Shown here piece by piece: positions 1 through 8,826 of a DNA stretch of 64,000 nucleotides. The notes beneath the pieces were generated by a model, which was given only the letters and a program-made list of their open reading frames with translations, made no database searches and was not told the origin of the DNA. Source of the DNA: Duganella sp. Root1480D1 (GTDB taxonomy: Bacteria; Pseudomonadota; Gammaproteobacteria; Burkholderiales; Burkholderiaceae_D); NCBI RefSeq assembly GCF_001427305.1, contig NZ_LMFZ01000012.1, positions 372,001-436,000 of the forward strand. The letters run 5' to 3'. Position 1 is the stretch's first letter, and each line of letters starts with the position of its first letter. The position numbers and the translations under genes are program-made.

Positions 1-713
1 ATGTGATTTCCGTCTGCCAGCCGACCGTGCCGGTAATGGCGGCGATTTCGCTGATGGCGACCGCCAAGGATCCAATGCTGCCAAAGACCATGACGATGAT
101 GGGCGGCCCGATCGATCCGCGCAGGTCGCCGACCCAGGTCAACAACCTGGCCGTGGAAAAGAAGTTCTCCTGGTTCGAAAACACCGTGATCTATGCGGTG
201 CCGCCTAACTACCCCGGCTTTGGACGCAAGGTCTATCCAGGCTTCCTGCAGCACGCCGGCTTTATCGCCATGAACCCGGGCCGCCATGCGCAGTCGCACC
301 GCGAGTTCTATATGCACCTGGTGCGCGGCGACGACGAGCCGGCAGAATCGCACCGCAAGTTCTACGACGAATACAACGCTGTGTTGGACATGCCGGCCGA
401 GTACTACCTCGACACGATCAAGACCGTGTTCCAGGAGTTCCGCCTGCCGCAAGGCACCTGGGAAGTGGACGGCGTGTTCGTGCGCCCGCAGGACATCAAG
501 AACGTGGCGCTGATGACCGTCGAGGGCGAGCTGGATGATATTTCCGGCGCCGGCCAGACGCAGGCGGCGCACGACCTGTGCTCCGGTATTCCCGCCAATA
601 TGCAGGAAGACTTCGTGGTGCCGGGCGCCGGCCACTACGGCATCTTCTCCGGCCGCCGCTGGCGCGAAATGGTCTGCCCACGGATTTCGGCATTCATCAA
701 GAAACACGGCTAA
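1..713 (+). CDS. phaZ: Intracellular poly(3-hydroxybutyrate) depolymerase, C-terminal part
   Basis: This is the 3' part of a gene whose 5' end lies before the window; bases 1-2 already belong to a codon of the open frame. The visible 236 residues match the C-terminal domain of intracellular PHA depolymerases, alpha/beta-hydrolases that mobilise stored polyhydroxybutyrate granules in the cytoplasm. I see the family's conserved PPNYPGFGRKVYPGFLQ stretch, a probable catalytic Asp region (TVEGELDDISG) and the catalytic His region near the end (VPGAGHYGIFSGRRW). The serine lipase box must lie upstream. A strong terminator follows 18 bases after the stop, so it ends its transcription unit. Confidence 0.85.
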   Translation, partial: VISVCQPTVPVMAAISLMATAKDPMLPKTMTMMGGPIDPRRSPTQVNNLAVEKKFSWFENTVIYAVPPNYPGFGRKVYPGFLQHAGFIAMNPGRHAQSHREFYMHLVRGDDEPAESHRKFYDEYNAVLDMPAEYYLDTIKTVFQEFRLPQGTWEVDGVFVRPQDIKNVALMTVEGELDDISGAGQTQAAHDLCSGIPANMQEDFVVPGAGHYGIFSGRRWREMVCPRISAFIKKHG

Positions 714-731
714 GGGCCTGCCCTCCAGCCG

Positions 732-758
732 GCCGGGCCCGCGTGCCCGGCTTTTATT
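732..758 (+). terminator. Rho-independent terminator of phaZ
   Basis: A 7-bp perfect GC stem (GCCGGGC at 732-738 with GCCCGGC at 745-751) with a 6-base loop is followed at once by a T-rich run (TTTTATT). It separates phaZ from the sulfur-transport operon that starts 30 bases later. Confidence 0.8.
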
Positions 759-767
759 ACGGCAAAC

Positions 768-787
768 ATTATACTTTTTTATATAAT
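768..787 (+). promoter_or_regulatory. AT-rich palindromic operator/promoter of the BigR-like regulator operon
   Basis: Seen: inverted repeat ATTATA-N8-TATAAT that contains two good -10 hexamers (TATACT at 770-775, TATAAT at 782-787) and abuts the ATG at 788. BigR/SqrR regulators bind AT-rich palindromes over their own promoters, so this is the likely autoregulatory operator. There is almost no leader before the ATG and no Shine-Dalgarno sequence, so either the message is leaderless or translation begins further in. Confidence 0.6.
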
Positions 788-1093
788 ATGAAGATTGATC
801 CCGTTGCTTTGCAGGCTGCTGCCGGCCGCGCGTCCGGGCTGCTGAAATCCCTGTCAAACCAGGACCGCCTGCTGCTGCTTTGCCAGCTTGTGCAAGGCGA
901 GCATTCGGTCGGCGAGCTGGAAGCGGCAACCGGCGTCGCGCAACCCACCCTGTCACAGCAATTGACCGTGCTGCGCAACGGTGAACTGGTCGCGACGCGG
1001 CGCGAAGGCAAACAGATTTTTTACAGCATTGCCAGCGCGGAGGCGATGGCGGTGCTGCAGGTGCTGTACAAACTTTACTGTCCAAAGGAGTAG
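788..1093 (+). CDS. ArsR/SmtB-family regulator, BigR/SqrR type (predicted persulfide sensor)
   Basis: A 101-residue winged-helix repressor. The recognition helix region is around [19 protein letters not shown] (residues 41-59) and the wing around REGKQIFYS. It has only two cysteines, Cys32 and Cys98, 66 residues apart. That is the same spacing as the sulfane-sulfur-sensing pair I recall for SqrR (41/107) and BigR (42/108), which form a tetrasulfide on exposure to persulfides and release DNA. It lacks an obvious metal site of the SmtB type. The gene leads an operon with two YeeE/YedE transporters (4-base gap, then ATGA overlap), which supports a sulfur-responsive role. The ATG sits directly on the palindromic promoter, so the exact start is uncertain. 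Function is inferred from the cysteine spacing and context. Confidence 0.8.
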   Translation: MKIDPVALQAAAGRASGLLKSLSNQDRLLLLCQLVQGEHSVGELEAATGVAQPTLSQQLTVLRNGELVATRREGKQIFYSIASAEAMAVLQVLYKLYCPKE

Positions 1094-1097
1094 GGAA

Positions 1098-1529
1098 ATG
1101 AGTGCTTACTATGCGCCGCTGGCAGGCGGCATCATGATTGGCCTGGGAGCGGCGATGCTGTTGCTGCTCAACGGACGGATTGCCGGCATCAGCGGTATCG
1201 TCGGCGGCCTGCTTGGCCAAGCCTTTGCGCGCCAGCCGGGTTCCGGCAGCGACGCAGGCTGGCGCATCGCCTTCCTCGCGGGCCTGGTGGCCGCGCCACT
1301 GCTCTATGGCGCCTTCACGGCGCTGCCGGCAGCACAAGTCGACGCCAGCGCTGGCACGCTGGTGGCTGCAGGCCTGCTGGTCGGGTTGGGCACACGTTAC
1401 GCTTCCGGTTGCACCAGCGGCCACGGCATCTGCGGGCTTTCCCGTTTCTCTCCGCGCTCGCTGGCAGCAACGCTTACCTTCATGGCAGCCGGTTTTGCCA
1501 CCGTCGCCGTTGTGCGGGGCTTGCTATGA
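1098..1529 (+). CDS. YeeE/YedE family sulfur-compound transporter, first half (PmpA-like)
   Basis: A 143-residue integral membrane protein with about four hydrophobic segments. It carries the family signature [14 protein letters not shown] (around residues 101-114), whose conserved cysteines lie in the transport path. In E. coli a single long YeeE imports thiosulfate; many Proteobacteria split the protein into two short half-proteins, as here. The partner follows with an ATGA overlap. Together with the BigR-like repressor upstream, the pair is predicted to move thiosulfate or another sulfane-sulfur compound across the inner membrane. The direction and exact substrate cannot be read from sequence. 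Confidence 0.85.
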   Translation: MSAYYAPLAGGIMIGLGAAMLLLLNGRIAGISGIVGGLLGQAFARQPGSGSDAGWRIAFLAGLVAAPLLYGAFTALPAAQVDASAGTLVAAGLLVGLGTRYASGCTSGHGICGLSRFSPRSLAATLTFMAAGFATVAVVRGLL

Positions 1530-1945
1530 GTACGCTGACCTCCTTGCTGGCCGGACTGATATTCGGCCTGGGCCTGGTTGTCTCGGGCATGACCAATCCC
1601 GCCAAGGTGCTGGGCTTCCTGGACATATTTGGCAGATGGGACCCCGCCATGGCGTTTGTCATGGCGGGCGCGCTGCTGGTTGGCACCCTCTCCTTCCACA
1701 TCGCAGGCAAACGCACTCGCGCCATCCTCGGTGCTCCCATCAGCCTGCCGACGGCACGCGACATTGACCGCCGTCTCGTCCTGGGGAGCCTGGCATTCGG
1801 CATAGGATGGGGGCTGGCCGGTTACTGCCCCGGCCCGGTCATCACATCGCTGGCAACCGGCGGCGGCAAGCCATGGATCTTCTTTATCGCCATGCTGGCC
1901 GGCATGGCGATTTTCGAAATCGCCGAACGGCGCAAAGAAGCCTAG
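1526..1945 (+). CDS. YeeE/YedE family sulfur-compound transporter, second half (PmpB-like)
   Basis: A 139-residue membrane protein, the partner half of the YeeE/YedE pair. Conserved stretches are [16 protein letters not shown] near the N-terminus and [12 protein letters not shown] near residue 105, the latter with the conserved cysteine. Its start overlaps the previous stop (ATGA), which indicates translational coupling. Its last four bases overlap the end of the convergent gene on the other strand, so there is no room for a separate terminator between the two units. Confidence 0.85.
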   Translation: MSTLTSLLAGLIFGLGLVVSGMTNPAKVLGFLDIFGRWDPAMAFVMAGALLVGTLSFHIAGKRTRAILGAPISLPTARDIDRRLVLGSLAFGIGWGLAGYCPGPVITSLATGGGKPWIFFIAMLAGMAIFEIAERRKEA

Positions 1946-2547
1946 GAAGCCTTTTCGATCGCTACGGTAGGTCGCGTGTTCGGGAATATCTGCTCGACTC
2001 GCGGCTCGCCCGGGCCAGGCTTCTTGATGCTGTAGCCATTCACGGGCTGTGACCGATTCACCCACAGTGCGTAATACAGGTGGTCCGCGCGCGGATCATC
2101 CGTATTCGGGTGAATCAGGATTGTCAGTCCCAGGCTGTTCAGCTGCAGCCACGGCACGATAACCTGCAGCAGGTCGTTGGTGAAGCCGAAATAGAAGGAC
2201 GGCGTAACGTGCGGGCCGCGCGGCTCCAGGTTCCAGTCGCCCAGCTCCACCTTGAATCGCTCGGCCACCCATTTGCGGATCAACGCTGCCTTCTGGTAAT
2301 TATCCTCGTCGAAGTAGATGTGGGCGTGATAGCTCTCGATATCGGTGAAAGCGCGCGGCTTGGCAGGCAAGCTTTGCTCGCCCGGACGCACGCCGTTTGG
2401 CCGCGTCGTCGCTTGCTTATAGGTTTCATATCCCCAGGGGCTTTGTGCCATCACCGGCGTCGCAAGTGCACCGGCCGCCGCAGCCAATAAATTGCGCCGG
2501 CGCGGCGACAACAATTCCGCCCAGTGGCGATCAACTGCATCAGTCAT
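1942..2547 (-). CDS. DOPA 4,5-dioxygenase family protein with Tat signal
   Basis: 201 residues. The N-terminus has a twin-arginine pattern (SPRRRNLL, about residues 14-21) followed by a hydrophobic stretch and an Ala-x-Ala-like site (VMAQ). The body from about residue 70 carries the family hallmark YHAHIYFD, whose histidines bind the metal, and a second conserved part HPNTDDP. Family members are small extradiol dioxygenases that open catechol rings; substrate here is unknown. The start was chosen because GGAGGA sits 6 bases upstream of the ATG; a longer open frame continues upstream without a ribosome site. A Tat leader is unusual for this usually cytosolic fold. The product could be a periplasmic or membrane-anchored enzyme, or a non-catalytic relative. 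Confidence 0.7.
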   Translation of the reverse strand: MTDAVDRHWAELLSPRRRNLLAAAAGALATPVMAQSPWGYETYKQATTRPNGVRPGEQSLPAKPRAFTDIESYHAHIYFDEDNYQKAALIRKWVAERFKVELGDWNLEPRGPHVTPSFYFGFTNDLLQVIVPWLQLNSLGLTILIHPNTDDPRADHLYYALWVNRSQPVNGYSIKKPGPGEPRVEQIFPNTRPTVAIEKAS

Positions 2548-2625
2548 AGATTCCTCCGTCGAAGGCGCCAGCGTAAGTTCGGCGGCCTGCAACGCCAACG
2601 AATTCTTTCGTATGAACTTATTTGC

Positions 2626-3402
2626 TTAATTGACGGTGGGGCGGTCGGTGTCGAGGCGGCGCAGGTAGTCGCGCTCGAAGCGCAAGAGGTCGATATCCCG
2701 GGCAGCTTCGGTAAAGGCGCGTTGCTGCGCCTGGCCTGCGGAATTGCGCTGGAAGCAGACGTGTACCGTGCGTTCGTGGAACAGGTTTTCAGTAAAGACG
2801 ATGCGCTCCCGTTCGGCGCGGGTAAAACGGTTGCTGGCCAGCAGATGGCGCAGCACGCGCTTCTCGATCAGCATCGCATCGAAACGTTTGCTAAGCAACT
2901 TGCGCAGATTGATTTCATCATTGACGCCTTCCTGCACATGCAGCGCGCCACGCCGTACCAAGCCGTCGAACTCTTCGCCATTCGAATAACCGGCCACGAT
3001 ACCGATGCGCGCGTTGCTCAGTTCGCGCAATGTGGAGGCAGCAACCGGCGCTTCTTTCAAATAAGCCAGCACATTCAAGGTACTGCCGATCGGGGGCGAA
3101 AAATAGCACTGGGCTTCGCGCTGCGGCGTGCGCCACACGGCCAACAAGCCCGCATAGTGCGGGTCGTTCATGCCCACTTCCATGGTGCGCTTCCAAGGGA
3201 AATAATCGATGGCGACGGCACTGCCGATCCGCGCGAAGACCGCGCTGACATAGGCGCCGGACAAGCCGTTTTCAGGCAACGCAGCCGAAACGAAGGGCGG
3301 CCATTCCTCCGATGCCAGCCGCACCGGGGCGCCAGCGACAGCAAGGCCCTGCCGCCAAAGCAGCAAGCAAAGCACGCAAGCAATCACCCGCACAGCACGC
3401 AT
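2626..3402 (-). CDS. Periplasmic solute-binding protein-like, family 3 (PBPb fold)
   Basis: 258 residues with an N-terminal signal peptide (hydrophobic CVLCLLLWRQGLAVAGAP). The body is typical of the stand-alone transporter-substrate-binding proteins of family 3: VRLASEEWPPFVS at the mature N-terminus, YFPWKRTMEVG, and AYLKEAP. Such orphan proteins are common in betaproteobacteria without a cognate ABC permease and none is present next door. The ligand may be an amino acid or another small polar molecule; this is inference. The start follows a purine-rich GGTGGGG. The open frame continues far upstream over the divergent rsxB gene, but that extension is an antisense shadow. Confidence 0.7.
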   Translation of the reverse strand: MRAVRVIACVLCLLLWRQGLAVAGAPVRLASEEWPPFVSAALPENGLSGAYVSAVFARIGSAVAIDYFPWKRTMEVGMNDPHYAGLLAVWRTPQREAQCYFSPPIGSTLNVLAYLKEAPVAASTLRELSNARIGIVAGYSNGEEFDGLVRRGALHVQEGVNDEINLRKLLSKRFDAMLIEKRVLRHLLASNRFTRAERERIVFTENLFHERTVHVCFQRNSAGQAQQRAFTEAARDIDLLRFERDYLRRLDTDRPTVN

Positions 3403-3516
3403 GGTTCCCCACCTTATGTAAGAAGCGGTATGTTCCCATAGAAGTTGATGCCAAGCAACTTCCGCACAGGCAGCGCAGATATTGGATAATAGCGCTTTAC
3501 CGTTTCGCCTCTCACC

Positions 3517-4194
3517 GTGACTGATTCGAAGACCCTGGCCGACCGCATCGAGGACGTGCTGCCGCAAACCCAATGCACGAAGTGCAGCTACAAAGGCTGC
3601 CGACCGTATGCGGAAGCGATTGCGTCCGGTGAAGCGAACATCAACCAATGCCCGCCTGGCGGCGCAGAAGGCATCCGCCGCTTGTCCAGCGTTACCGGGC
3701 GCCCCGTCATTCCGCTGAATCCCGTCAATGGCTTCGAGCGCCCGCGCGCGGTGGCCTTCATCGACGAATCGCTGTGCATCGGCTGCACGCTGTGCATCCA
3801 GGCCTGCCCGGTCGACGCGATCACGGGGGCGGCCAAGCAGATGCACACCATCATTCCGGAACAGTGCACCGGCTGCGACCTGTGCGTGCCGGCCTGCCCG
3901 GTCGACTGCATCGTGATGTACCCGGTGACCGAGACCACCGGCTGGGATGCCTGGACGCAGCCGCAAGCCAACGAAGCGCGCGACCGTCACGACTTCCGCC
4001 TGGCGCGCCTGATCCGCGAGCGCGAGGAGAACGATGCGCGCCTGGCCGCCAAAGCCCACGCCAAAGCAGCAGCCGTGGAACGCCTGACGCCGGAAAACGA
4101 CGCCGAGCTGGCGGAAAAAGAACGCAAGCGCCAGATTATCGCCGCAGCCATGGAACGCGCCCGTCAGCGCGCGGATGCCGACAAAAATAAATGA
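3517..4194 (+). CDS. rsxB: RnfB/RsxB-type iron-sulfur electron transfer protein
   Basis: 225 residues, GTG start. An N-terminal 4Fe-4S domain uses Cys20, 23, 28 and 45 (C-X2-C-X4-C-X16-C), and two ferredoxin-type clusters follow: C87[10 protein letters not shown]97 and C117[10 protein letters not shown]127, each ending in CPVD. The C-terminal 90 residues are charged and helical. It lacks the N-terminal membrane helix of full RnfB, a form found in many betaproteobacteria beside nth, as here. The start of nth overlaps its stop (ATGA). The family passes electrons within the Rnf/Rsx complex; no other Rnf subunit is in the window, so its partner is unknown. Confidence 0.85.
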   Translation: MTDSKTLADRIEDVLPQTQCTKCSYKGCRPYAEAIASGEANINQCPPGGAEGIRRLSSVTGRPVIPLNPVNGFERPRAVAFIDESLCIGCTLCIQACPVDAITGAAKQMHTIIPEQCTGCDLCVPACPVDCIVMYPVTETTGWDAWTQPQANEARDRHDFRLARLIREREENDARLAAKAHAKAAAVERLTPENDAELAEKERKRQIIAAAMERARQRADADKNK

Positions 4195-4838
4195 ACAACG
4201 CCAAACGCCAACTGATCTTCGAACGCCTGCGCGAGGCGAACCCGACCCCTGAAACCGAACTGGAATACACAACGCCATTCGAGCTGCTGATCGCCGTGCT
4301 GCTGTCGGCGCAAGCGACCGACGTCGGCGTGAACAAGGCCACGCGCAAGCTGTATCCGGTAGCGAACACGCCGCAAGCCATTCTGGACTTGGGACTCGAC
4401 GAGTTGACCGAATACATCCGCACCATTGGCCTGTACAAGACCAAGGCGAAAAACGTCATCGCAACCTGCCAGATCCTGGTGGAGCAGTACGGCGGCGAAG
4501 TGCCGCAGACGCGCGAAGAACTGGAGCAGTTGCCCGGCGTGGGCCGCAAGACAGCCAATGTGGTGCTGAATACCGCCTTCCGACAAATTGCGATGGCGGT
4601 CGACACGCATATCTTCCGCGTCTCCAACCGCACCGGCATCGCGCCGGGCAAGAACGTGGATATCGTCGAACAGAAGCTGATGAAATTCGTGCCGAAGGAA
4701 TTCCTGATGGATGCACACCACTGGCTGATCCTGCACGGCCGTTACACCTGCATGGCGCGCAAGCCGAAGTGCTGGAACTGCATCATCGCCGACCTGTGCG
4801 AATTCAAAGGCAAGACGCCGGCGCCTGCCGACGCTTAA
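4191..4838 (+). CDS. nth: Endonuclease III (DNA glycosylase/AP lyase)
   Basis: 215 residues, close in length and numbering to the E. coli enzyme. It removes oxidised pyrimidines and nicks abasic sites in base-excision repair. Visible are the helix-hairpin-helix LPGVGRKTA with catalytic Lys120, the catalytic Asp138 in [11 protein letters not shown], and the C-terminal 4Fe-4S ligands Cys187, 194, 197 and 203 (C-X6-C-X2-C-X5-C). Overlap with rsxB by four bases points to co-translation and suggests the ferredoxin-like neighbour may serve Fe-S chemistry of this or another enzyme, though that link is conjecture. Confidence 0.95.
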   Translation: MNNAKRQLIFERLREANPTPETELEYTTPFELLIAVLLSAQATDVGVNKATRKLYPVANTPQAILDLGLDELTEYIRTIGLYKTKAKNVIATCQILVEQYGGEVPQTREELEQLPGVGRKTANVVLNTAFRQIAMAVDTHIFRVSNRTGIAPGKNVDIVEQKLMKFVPKEFLMDAHHWLILHGRYTCMARKPKCWNCIIADLCEFKGKTPAPADA

Positions 4839-4847
4839 GCCAGCGCA

Positions 4848-5465
4848 TCAAGCCTTTGTACTGACGGCGCCTCCGCGGTTGTCGAGCAGTTCCTCAATCC
4901 ACCATTGGACCATTGGGTCGCCAGTAATAAAGCGCATGCTGGAGGCGAAGTCAGTCAAGCGGGAGCCGGTTGGGGCCATGATGCGCTCTACATAATCCAC
5001 CAAGTCATTGCCCGCGCAATTGAATTCGTAGCCGTCATGGTCGAACTCCCAAACCTGGCCGGCAGCGGGGCCTTGGGTCGGCATCAGGATATAGTTACCG
5101 GAACGCGGAGTTTCGCCGATTACCAGGCAAGTATTCACCCAGCGCGGCAGAAGTTCTTCGTCCGGCTCATCCATTACCGGCTCCATCCAATCCATGAAAC
5201 TATCGTGAAGCTCCGGCCATTCGGAGACTGGCGCCAAATAACGCGCCGCATCGCCACTTTGCTCGTCGCAATAAAACAGGATACTGCCAAACGTGGCGTA
5301 AAACTCGCGCAGCTTACCCACATCCGGCAGCTCCGTCGCTGCGACGGCCGGCGTGACGACGTGACGGAATGGCACCAGTTTCTTATTGCCCTCATCGCGG
5401 ATCTGAACACACTGGAATTCGCCGCCATGTGCCAGTACGGCACGCTCAAGTTCTTCAAGCCTCAT
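4848..5465 (-). CDS. SMI1/KNR4 (SUKH) domain protein
   Basis: 205 residues, cytoplasmic. The pattern fits the SUKH superfamily: a helix with LPDVGKLREFYATFG, then the strand region with WPELHDSFMDW, IGETPRSGNYILMP, VWEFDHDGYEF and a final helix. SUKH proteins are best known as immunity proteins against contact-dependent or polymorphic toxins, but many single-domain members have unknown roles. No toxin gene is next to it, so an immunity function is only a possibility. The start was chosen for AGGGGTGG just upstream; a longer open frame reaches into the palindromic repeat. It converges with nth with a 9-base gap and no visible terminator. Confidence 0.7.
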   Translation of the reverse strand: MRLEELERAVLAHGGEFQCVQIRDEGNKKLVPFRHVVTPAVAATELPDVGKLREFYATFGSILFYCDEQSGDAARYLAPVSEWPELHDSFMDWMEPVMDEPDEELLPRWVNTCLVIGETPRSGNYILMPTQGPAAGQVWEFDHDGYEFNCAGNDLVDYVERIMAPTGSRLTDFASSMRFITGDPMVQWWIEELLDNRGGAVSTKA

Positions 5466-5510
5466 GTCCACCCCTGTTGATTTGCCGCCTAAGAAGCCAA
5501 CACCCGAGCC

Positions 5511-5548
5511 CGTGTCACACCTTGGGGTCACACCCCAAGTGTGACACG
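5511..5548. repeat. Long imperfect inverted repeat between proB and the SUKH gene
   Basis: Arms CGTGTCACACCTTGGGGT (5511-5528) and ACCCCAAGTGTGACACG (5532-5548) pair along their length with one bulged C and a 3-base loop. It lies 4 bases after the proB stop (minus strand) and lacks a clear T-run, so it may stabilise the 3' end of the proB message or be a dispersed REP-like element. Only this copy was seen in the window. Confidence 0.7.
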
Positions 5549-5552
5549 GACT

Positions 5553-6671
5553 CTACAGCAGGACCATATTGTCGCGGTGGATCAGCTCATGGCCTTCGAC
5601 ATAGCCGAGGATCGCTTCGATCTCGGCGGAAGGCTTGCGCTTGATGCGGCGGGTTTCGGCGCTGGTGTAGTTGCTGATGCCGCGCGCAATGGCGTGGCCG
5701 TCTTCGCCCACGCAGGTGATTACTGCGCCGCGGCCGAATTCGCCGTGCACTTCGATCACGCCGATCGGCAACAGGGACTTGCCCTCTTTCGCCAGTTTTT
5801 GCACGGCGCCCGCATCCAACACGACCTGGCCCGCGGTGTGTAGGTGGTCCGCCATCCATTGCTTGCGGGCCGTCAAGTGGCCGGTCTGCGCGGACAGTTC
5901 GGTGCCGATGCTTTCGCCGCCCGCCAGGCGGGTCAGCACATCGGCCTCGCGGCCGAAGGCGATCACGGTATGCGCGCCGGACTTGGCGGCACGCTTGGCG
6001 GCCAGGATCTTGGTCAGCATGCCGCCGCGGCCCAGCGAGGAGCCGGCGCCGCCAGCCATGGCTTCCAGCGCAGGATCGCCGGCACGGCCATGAGTGATCA
6101 GGTAAGCCGCCGGGTCCTTGCGCGGATCGGCGCTGAACAGGCCGCGCTGGTCGGTCAGGATGATCAGCGCGTCCGCTTCAATCAGGTTGGCGACCAGGGC
6201 GCCCAGGGTGTCGTTGTCGCCGAACTTGATTTCGTCGGTGACGACGGTGTCGTTCTCGTTGATGATCGGGACCACGCCCAGGCGCAGCAAGGTGGTCAGC
6301 GTGGAGCGCGCGTTCAGGTAGCGTTCGCGGTCGGCCAGGTCGGCGTGGGTCAGCAGCACTTGCGCGGTGCCGATGCTGTGCTCGCGGAAGCTGGTTTCGT
6401 AAATCTGTGCAAGGCCCATCTGACCCACGGCGGCGCATGCCTGGAGTTCGTGGATATCCGTCGGTCGCTTGTCAAAGCCCAGTCGCAGCATGCCTTCGGC
6501 TACGGCGCCGGAGCTGACCAGCACGACTTCCTTGCCCATCGCACGCAGGGCGGAAATCTGTGAGGCCCAGCGGGCGATAGCGGCGTGGTCGAGCCCACGA
6601 CCGTCATTGGTGACGAGCGAGGAGCCCACTTTAATAATAATGCGGCTGGAGTTCTGGATAAGCGAATTCAT
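5553..6671 (-). CDS. proB: Glutamate 5-kinase
   Basis: 372 residues. It catalyses the first step of proline synthesis, ATP-dependent phosphorylation of glutamate. The amino-acid-kinase domain spans about residues 9-255 with [23 protein letters not shown], the glutamate/feedback region around PIINENDTV, and [12 protein letters not shown]-terminal PUA domain (about 280-370, [11 protein letters not shown] onward) is present as in long bacterial ProB. It lies 137 bases downstream of obgE on the same strand, the usual order in Burkholderiales. A GC-rich hairpin lies in that gap. Confidence 0.95.
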   Translation of the reverse strand: MNSLIQNSSRIIIKVGSSLVTNDGRGLDHAAIARWASQISALRAMGKEVVLVSSGAVAEGMLRLGFDKRPTDIHELQACAAVGQMGLAQIYETSFREHSIGTAQVLLTHADLADRERYLNARSTLTTLLRLGVVPIINENDTVVTDEIKFGDNDTLGALVANLIEADALIILTDQRGLFSADPRKDPAAYLITHGRAGDPALEAMAGGAGSSLGRGGMLTKILAAKRAAKSGAHTVIAFGREADVLTRLAGGESIGTELSAQTGHLTARKQWMADHLHTAGQVVLDAGAVQKLAKEGKSLLPIGVIEVHGEFGRGAVITCVGEDGHAIARGISNYTSAETRRIKRKPSAEIEAILGYVEGHELIHRDNMVLL

Positions 6672-6760
6672 AGGACGGCAAAAGTCTGATCAAACAAAAG
6701 GTGGTGAAACTTCTGGTGATGCGCCGGGCGGGGTAATGCCGGCTTGCCGCAGACAATGCG

Positions 6761-6783
6761 CGCCCCCGCGTTTGGCAGGGGCG
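6761..6783 (-). other. GC-rich hairpin between obgE and proB
   Basis: A 9-bp stem with a 5-base loop (read on the minus strand as CGCCCCTGC, loop, GCGGGGGCG, with one G-T pair). There is no following T-run, so it is not a classical terminator. It may pause transcription or protect the upstream mRNA end. Confidence 0.35.
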
Positions 6784-6808
6784 GCAAAGATAAGAGGTTG
6801 TCTCGATT

Positions 6809-7936
<1,128 letters not shown>

Positions 7937-7938
7937 CT

Positions 7939-7968
7939 AAAAAGGCCCTACCACTGGCAGAGCCTTTT
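7939..7968 (-). terminator. Terminator/attenuator between rpmA and obgE
   Basis: On the minus strand a 13-bp stem with two wobble pairs (AAAAGGCTCTGCC, 3-base loop, GGTAGGGCCTTTT) ends in five T's at 7939-7943. It lies 42 bases after the rpmA stop and 21 bases before the obgE start. It probably lets ribosomal protein mRNA accumulate above obgE mRNA. Confidence 0.8.
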
Positions 7969-8009
7969 GGAGAGAAGGCTTTCGCCTTACTGTACCTGTA
8001 TTTGCTGTA

Positions 8010-8270
8010 TTAAGCAGCAGCTACGACGGTAACGTACTTCTTGCTGTCCGGACCCTTGGTCACGAACTTCACAACGCCGTCCACCAGTGCGAACAGGGTG
8101 TGGTCTTTACCGGTGCCTACGCCTTCGCCAGCGGACACTGGGGTGCCGCGTTGACGGATGATGATGCCACCAGCGTTGATGGTCTGGCCACCGTACACTT
8201 TAACGCCCAGGCGTTTTGATTCAGAGTCGCGACCGTTGCGGGTAGTACCGCCGCCTTTTTTGTGTGCCAT
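8010..8270 (-). CDS. rpmA: 50S ribosomal protein L27
   Basis: 86 residues, standard length. The start [16 protein letters not shown] and the core [23 protein letters not shown] are diagnostic of L27, whose N-terminus reaches the peptidyl transferase centre. It follows rplU after 43 bases in the usual two-gene ribosomal operon, and its message appears to end at the hairpin downstream. Confidence 0.98.
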   Translation of the reverse strand: MAHKKGGGTTRNGRDSESKRLGVKVYGGQTINAGGIIIRQRGTPVSAGEGVGTGKDHTLFALVDGVVKFVTKGPDSKKYVTVVAAA

Positions 8271-8313
8271 TTAGTTACTCCTTGATAGCTCGGTGAGTCT
8301 TGATGAACAGCGA

Positions 8314-8625
8314 TTAGCCGTTGATCGAAACGATTTGGATTTCGGTGAAGTTTTGGCGATGGCCTTGACGCTTCTGGTAGTGCTTACGACGGCGCATCTT
8401 GAAGATACGGATCTTGTCGTGACGACCTTGTGCGACTACTTTCACCAGAACCGATGCACCTGCAACCAGTGGAGCACCAAACTTGATGCTGTCGCCCGCG
8501 CCTACGGCGAGAACCTGGTCGATAGTGATTTCGGAACCAATGTCAGCCGGCAACTGTTCTACTTTAATTTTTTCGCCAGCAGCAACTTTGTATTGTTTGC
8601 CGCCGGTTTTTATGACCGCGTACAT
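8314..8625 (-). CDS. rplU: 50S ribosomal protein L21
   Basis: 103 residues, standard length. [20 protein letters not shown] at the N-terminus and the C-terminal [21 protein letters not shown] are typical of L21, a 23S rRNA-binding protein. It heads the rplU-rpmA unit. A strong sigma-70 promoter lies about 80-110 bases upstream on the minus strand, divergent from the ispB promoter. Confidence 0.98.
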   Translation of the reverse strand: MYAVIKTGGKQYKVAAGEKIKVEQLPADIGSEITIDQVLAVGAGDSIKFGAPLVAGASVLVKVVAQGRHDKIRIFKMRRRKHYQKRQGHRQNFTEIQIVSING

Positions 8626-8706
8626 GATTGGAAACCTCTTGGATTGTTAATAAGTCTCCCTCGCTCGACGCCCAAAAACAACAAGGCGAAAGCCGGGGAA
8701 CCGCTG

Positions 8707-8735
8707 ATTATACATAGATTCGGGAAATCGGTCAA
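8707..8735 (-). promoter_or_regulatory. Sigma-70 promoter of rplU-rpmA
   Basis: On the minus strand -35 TTGACC (8730-8735) and -10 TATAAT (8707-8712) are separated by 17 bases. It fires toward rplU. Confidence 0.8.
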
Positions 8736-8784
8736 AAGGTATTGTCGACGGGCGGCCCACGTGGTATGTGGGCAACGAGTAACG

Positions 8785-8790
8785 TATAAT
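8785..8790 (+). promoter_or_regulatory. -10 element of the ispB promoter
   Basis: A perfect TATAAT 36 bases before the proposed ispB start. No convincing -35 hexamer lies 16-18 bases upstream, so the promoter may be weak or need an activator. Confidence 0.45.
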
Positions 8791-8826
8791 CGCGGCACTC
8801 TTACCAACCTTACCAGTAGGTTTGCC

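Noticed and set aside
3403..4278. Long N-terminal extension of the solute-binding protein frame
   Set aside because: It runs antisense over rsxB and the start of nth. A proper signal peptide begins at 3402, so the extension is not coding.
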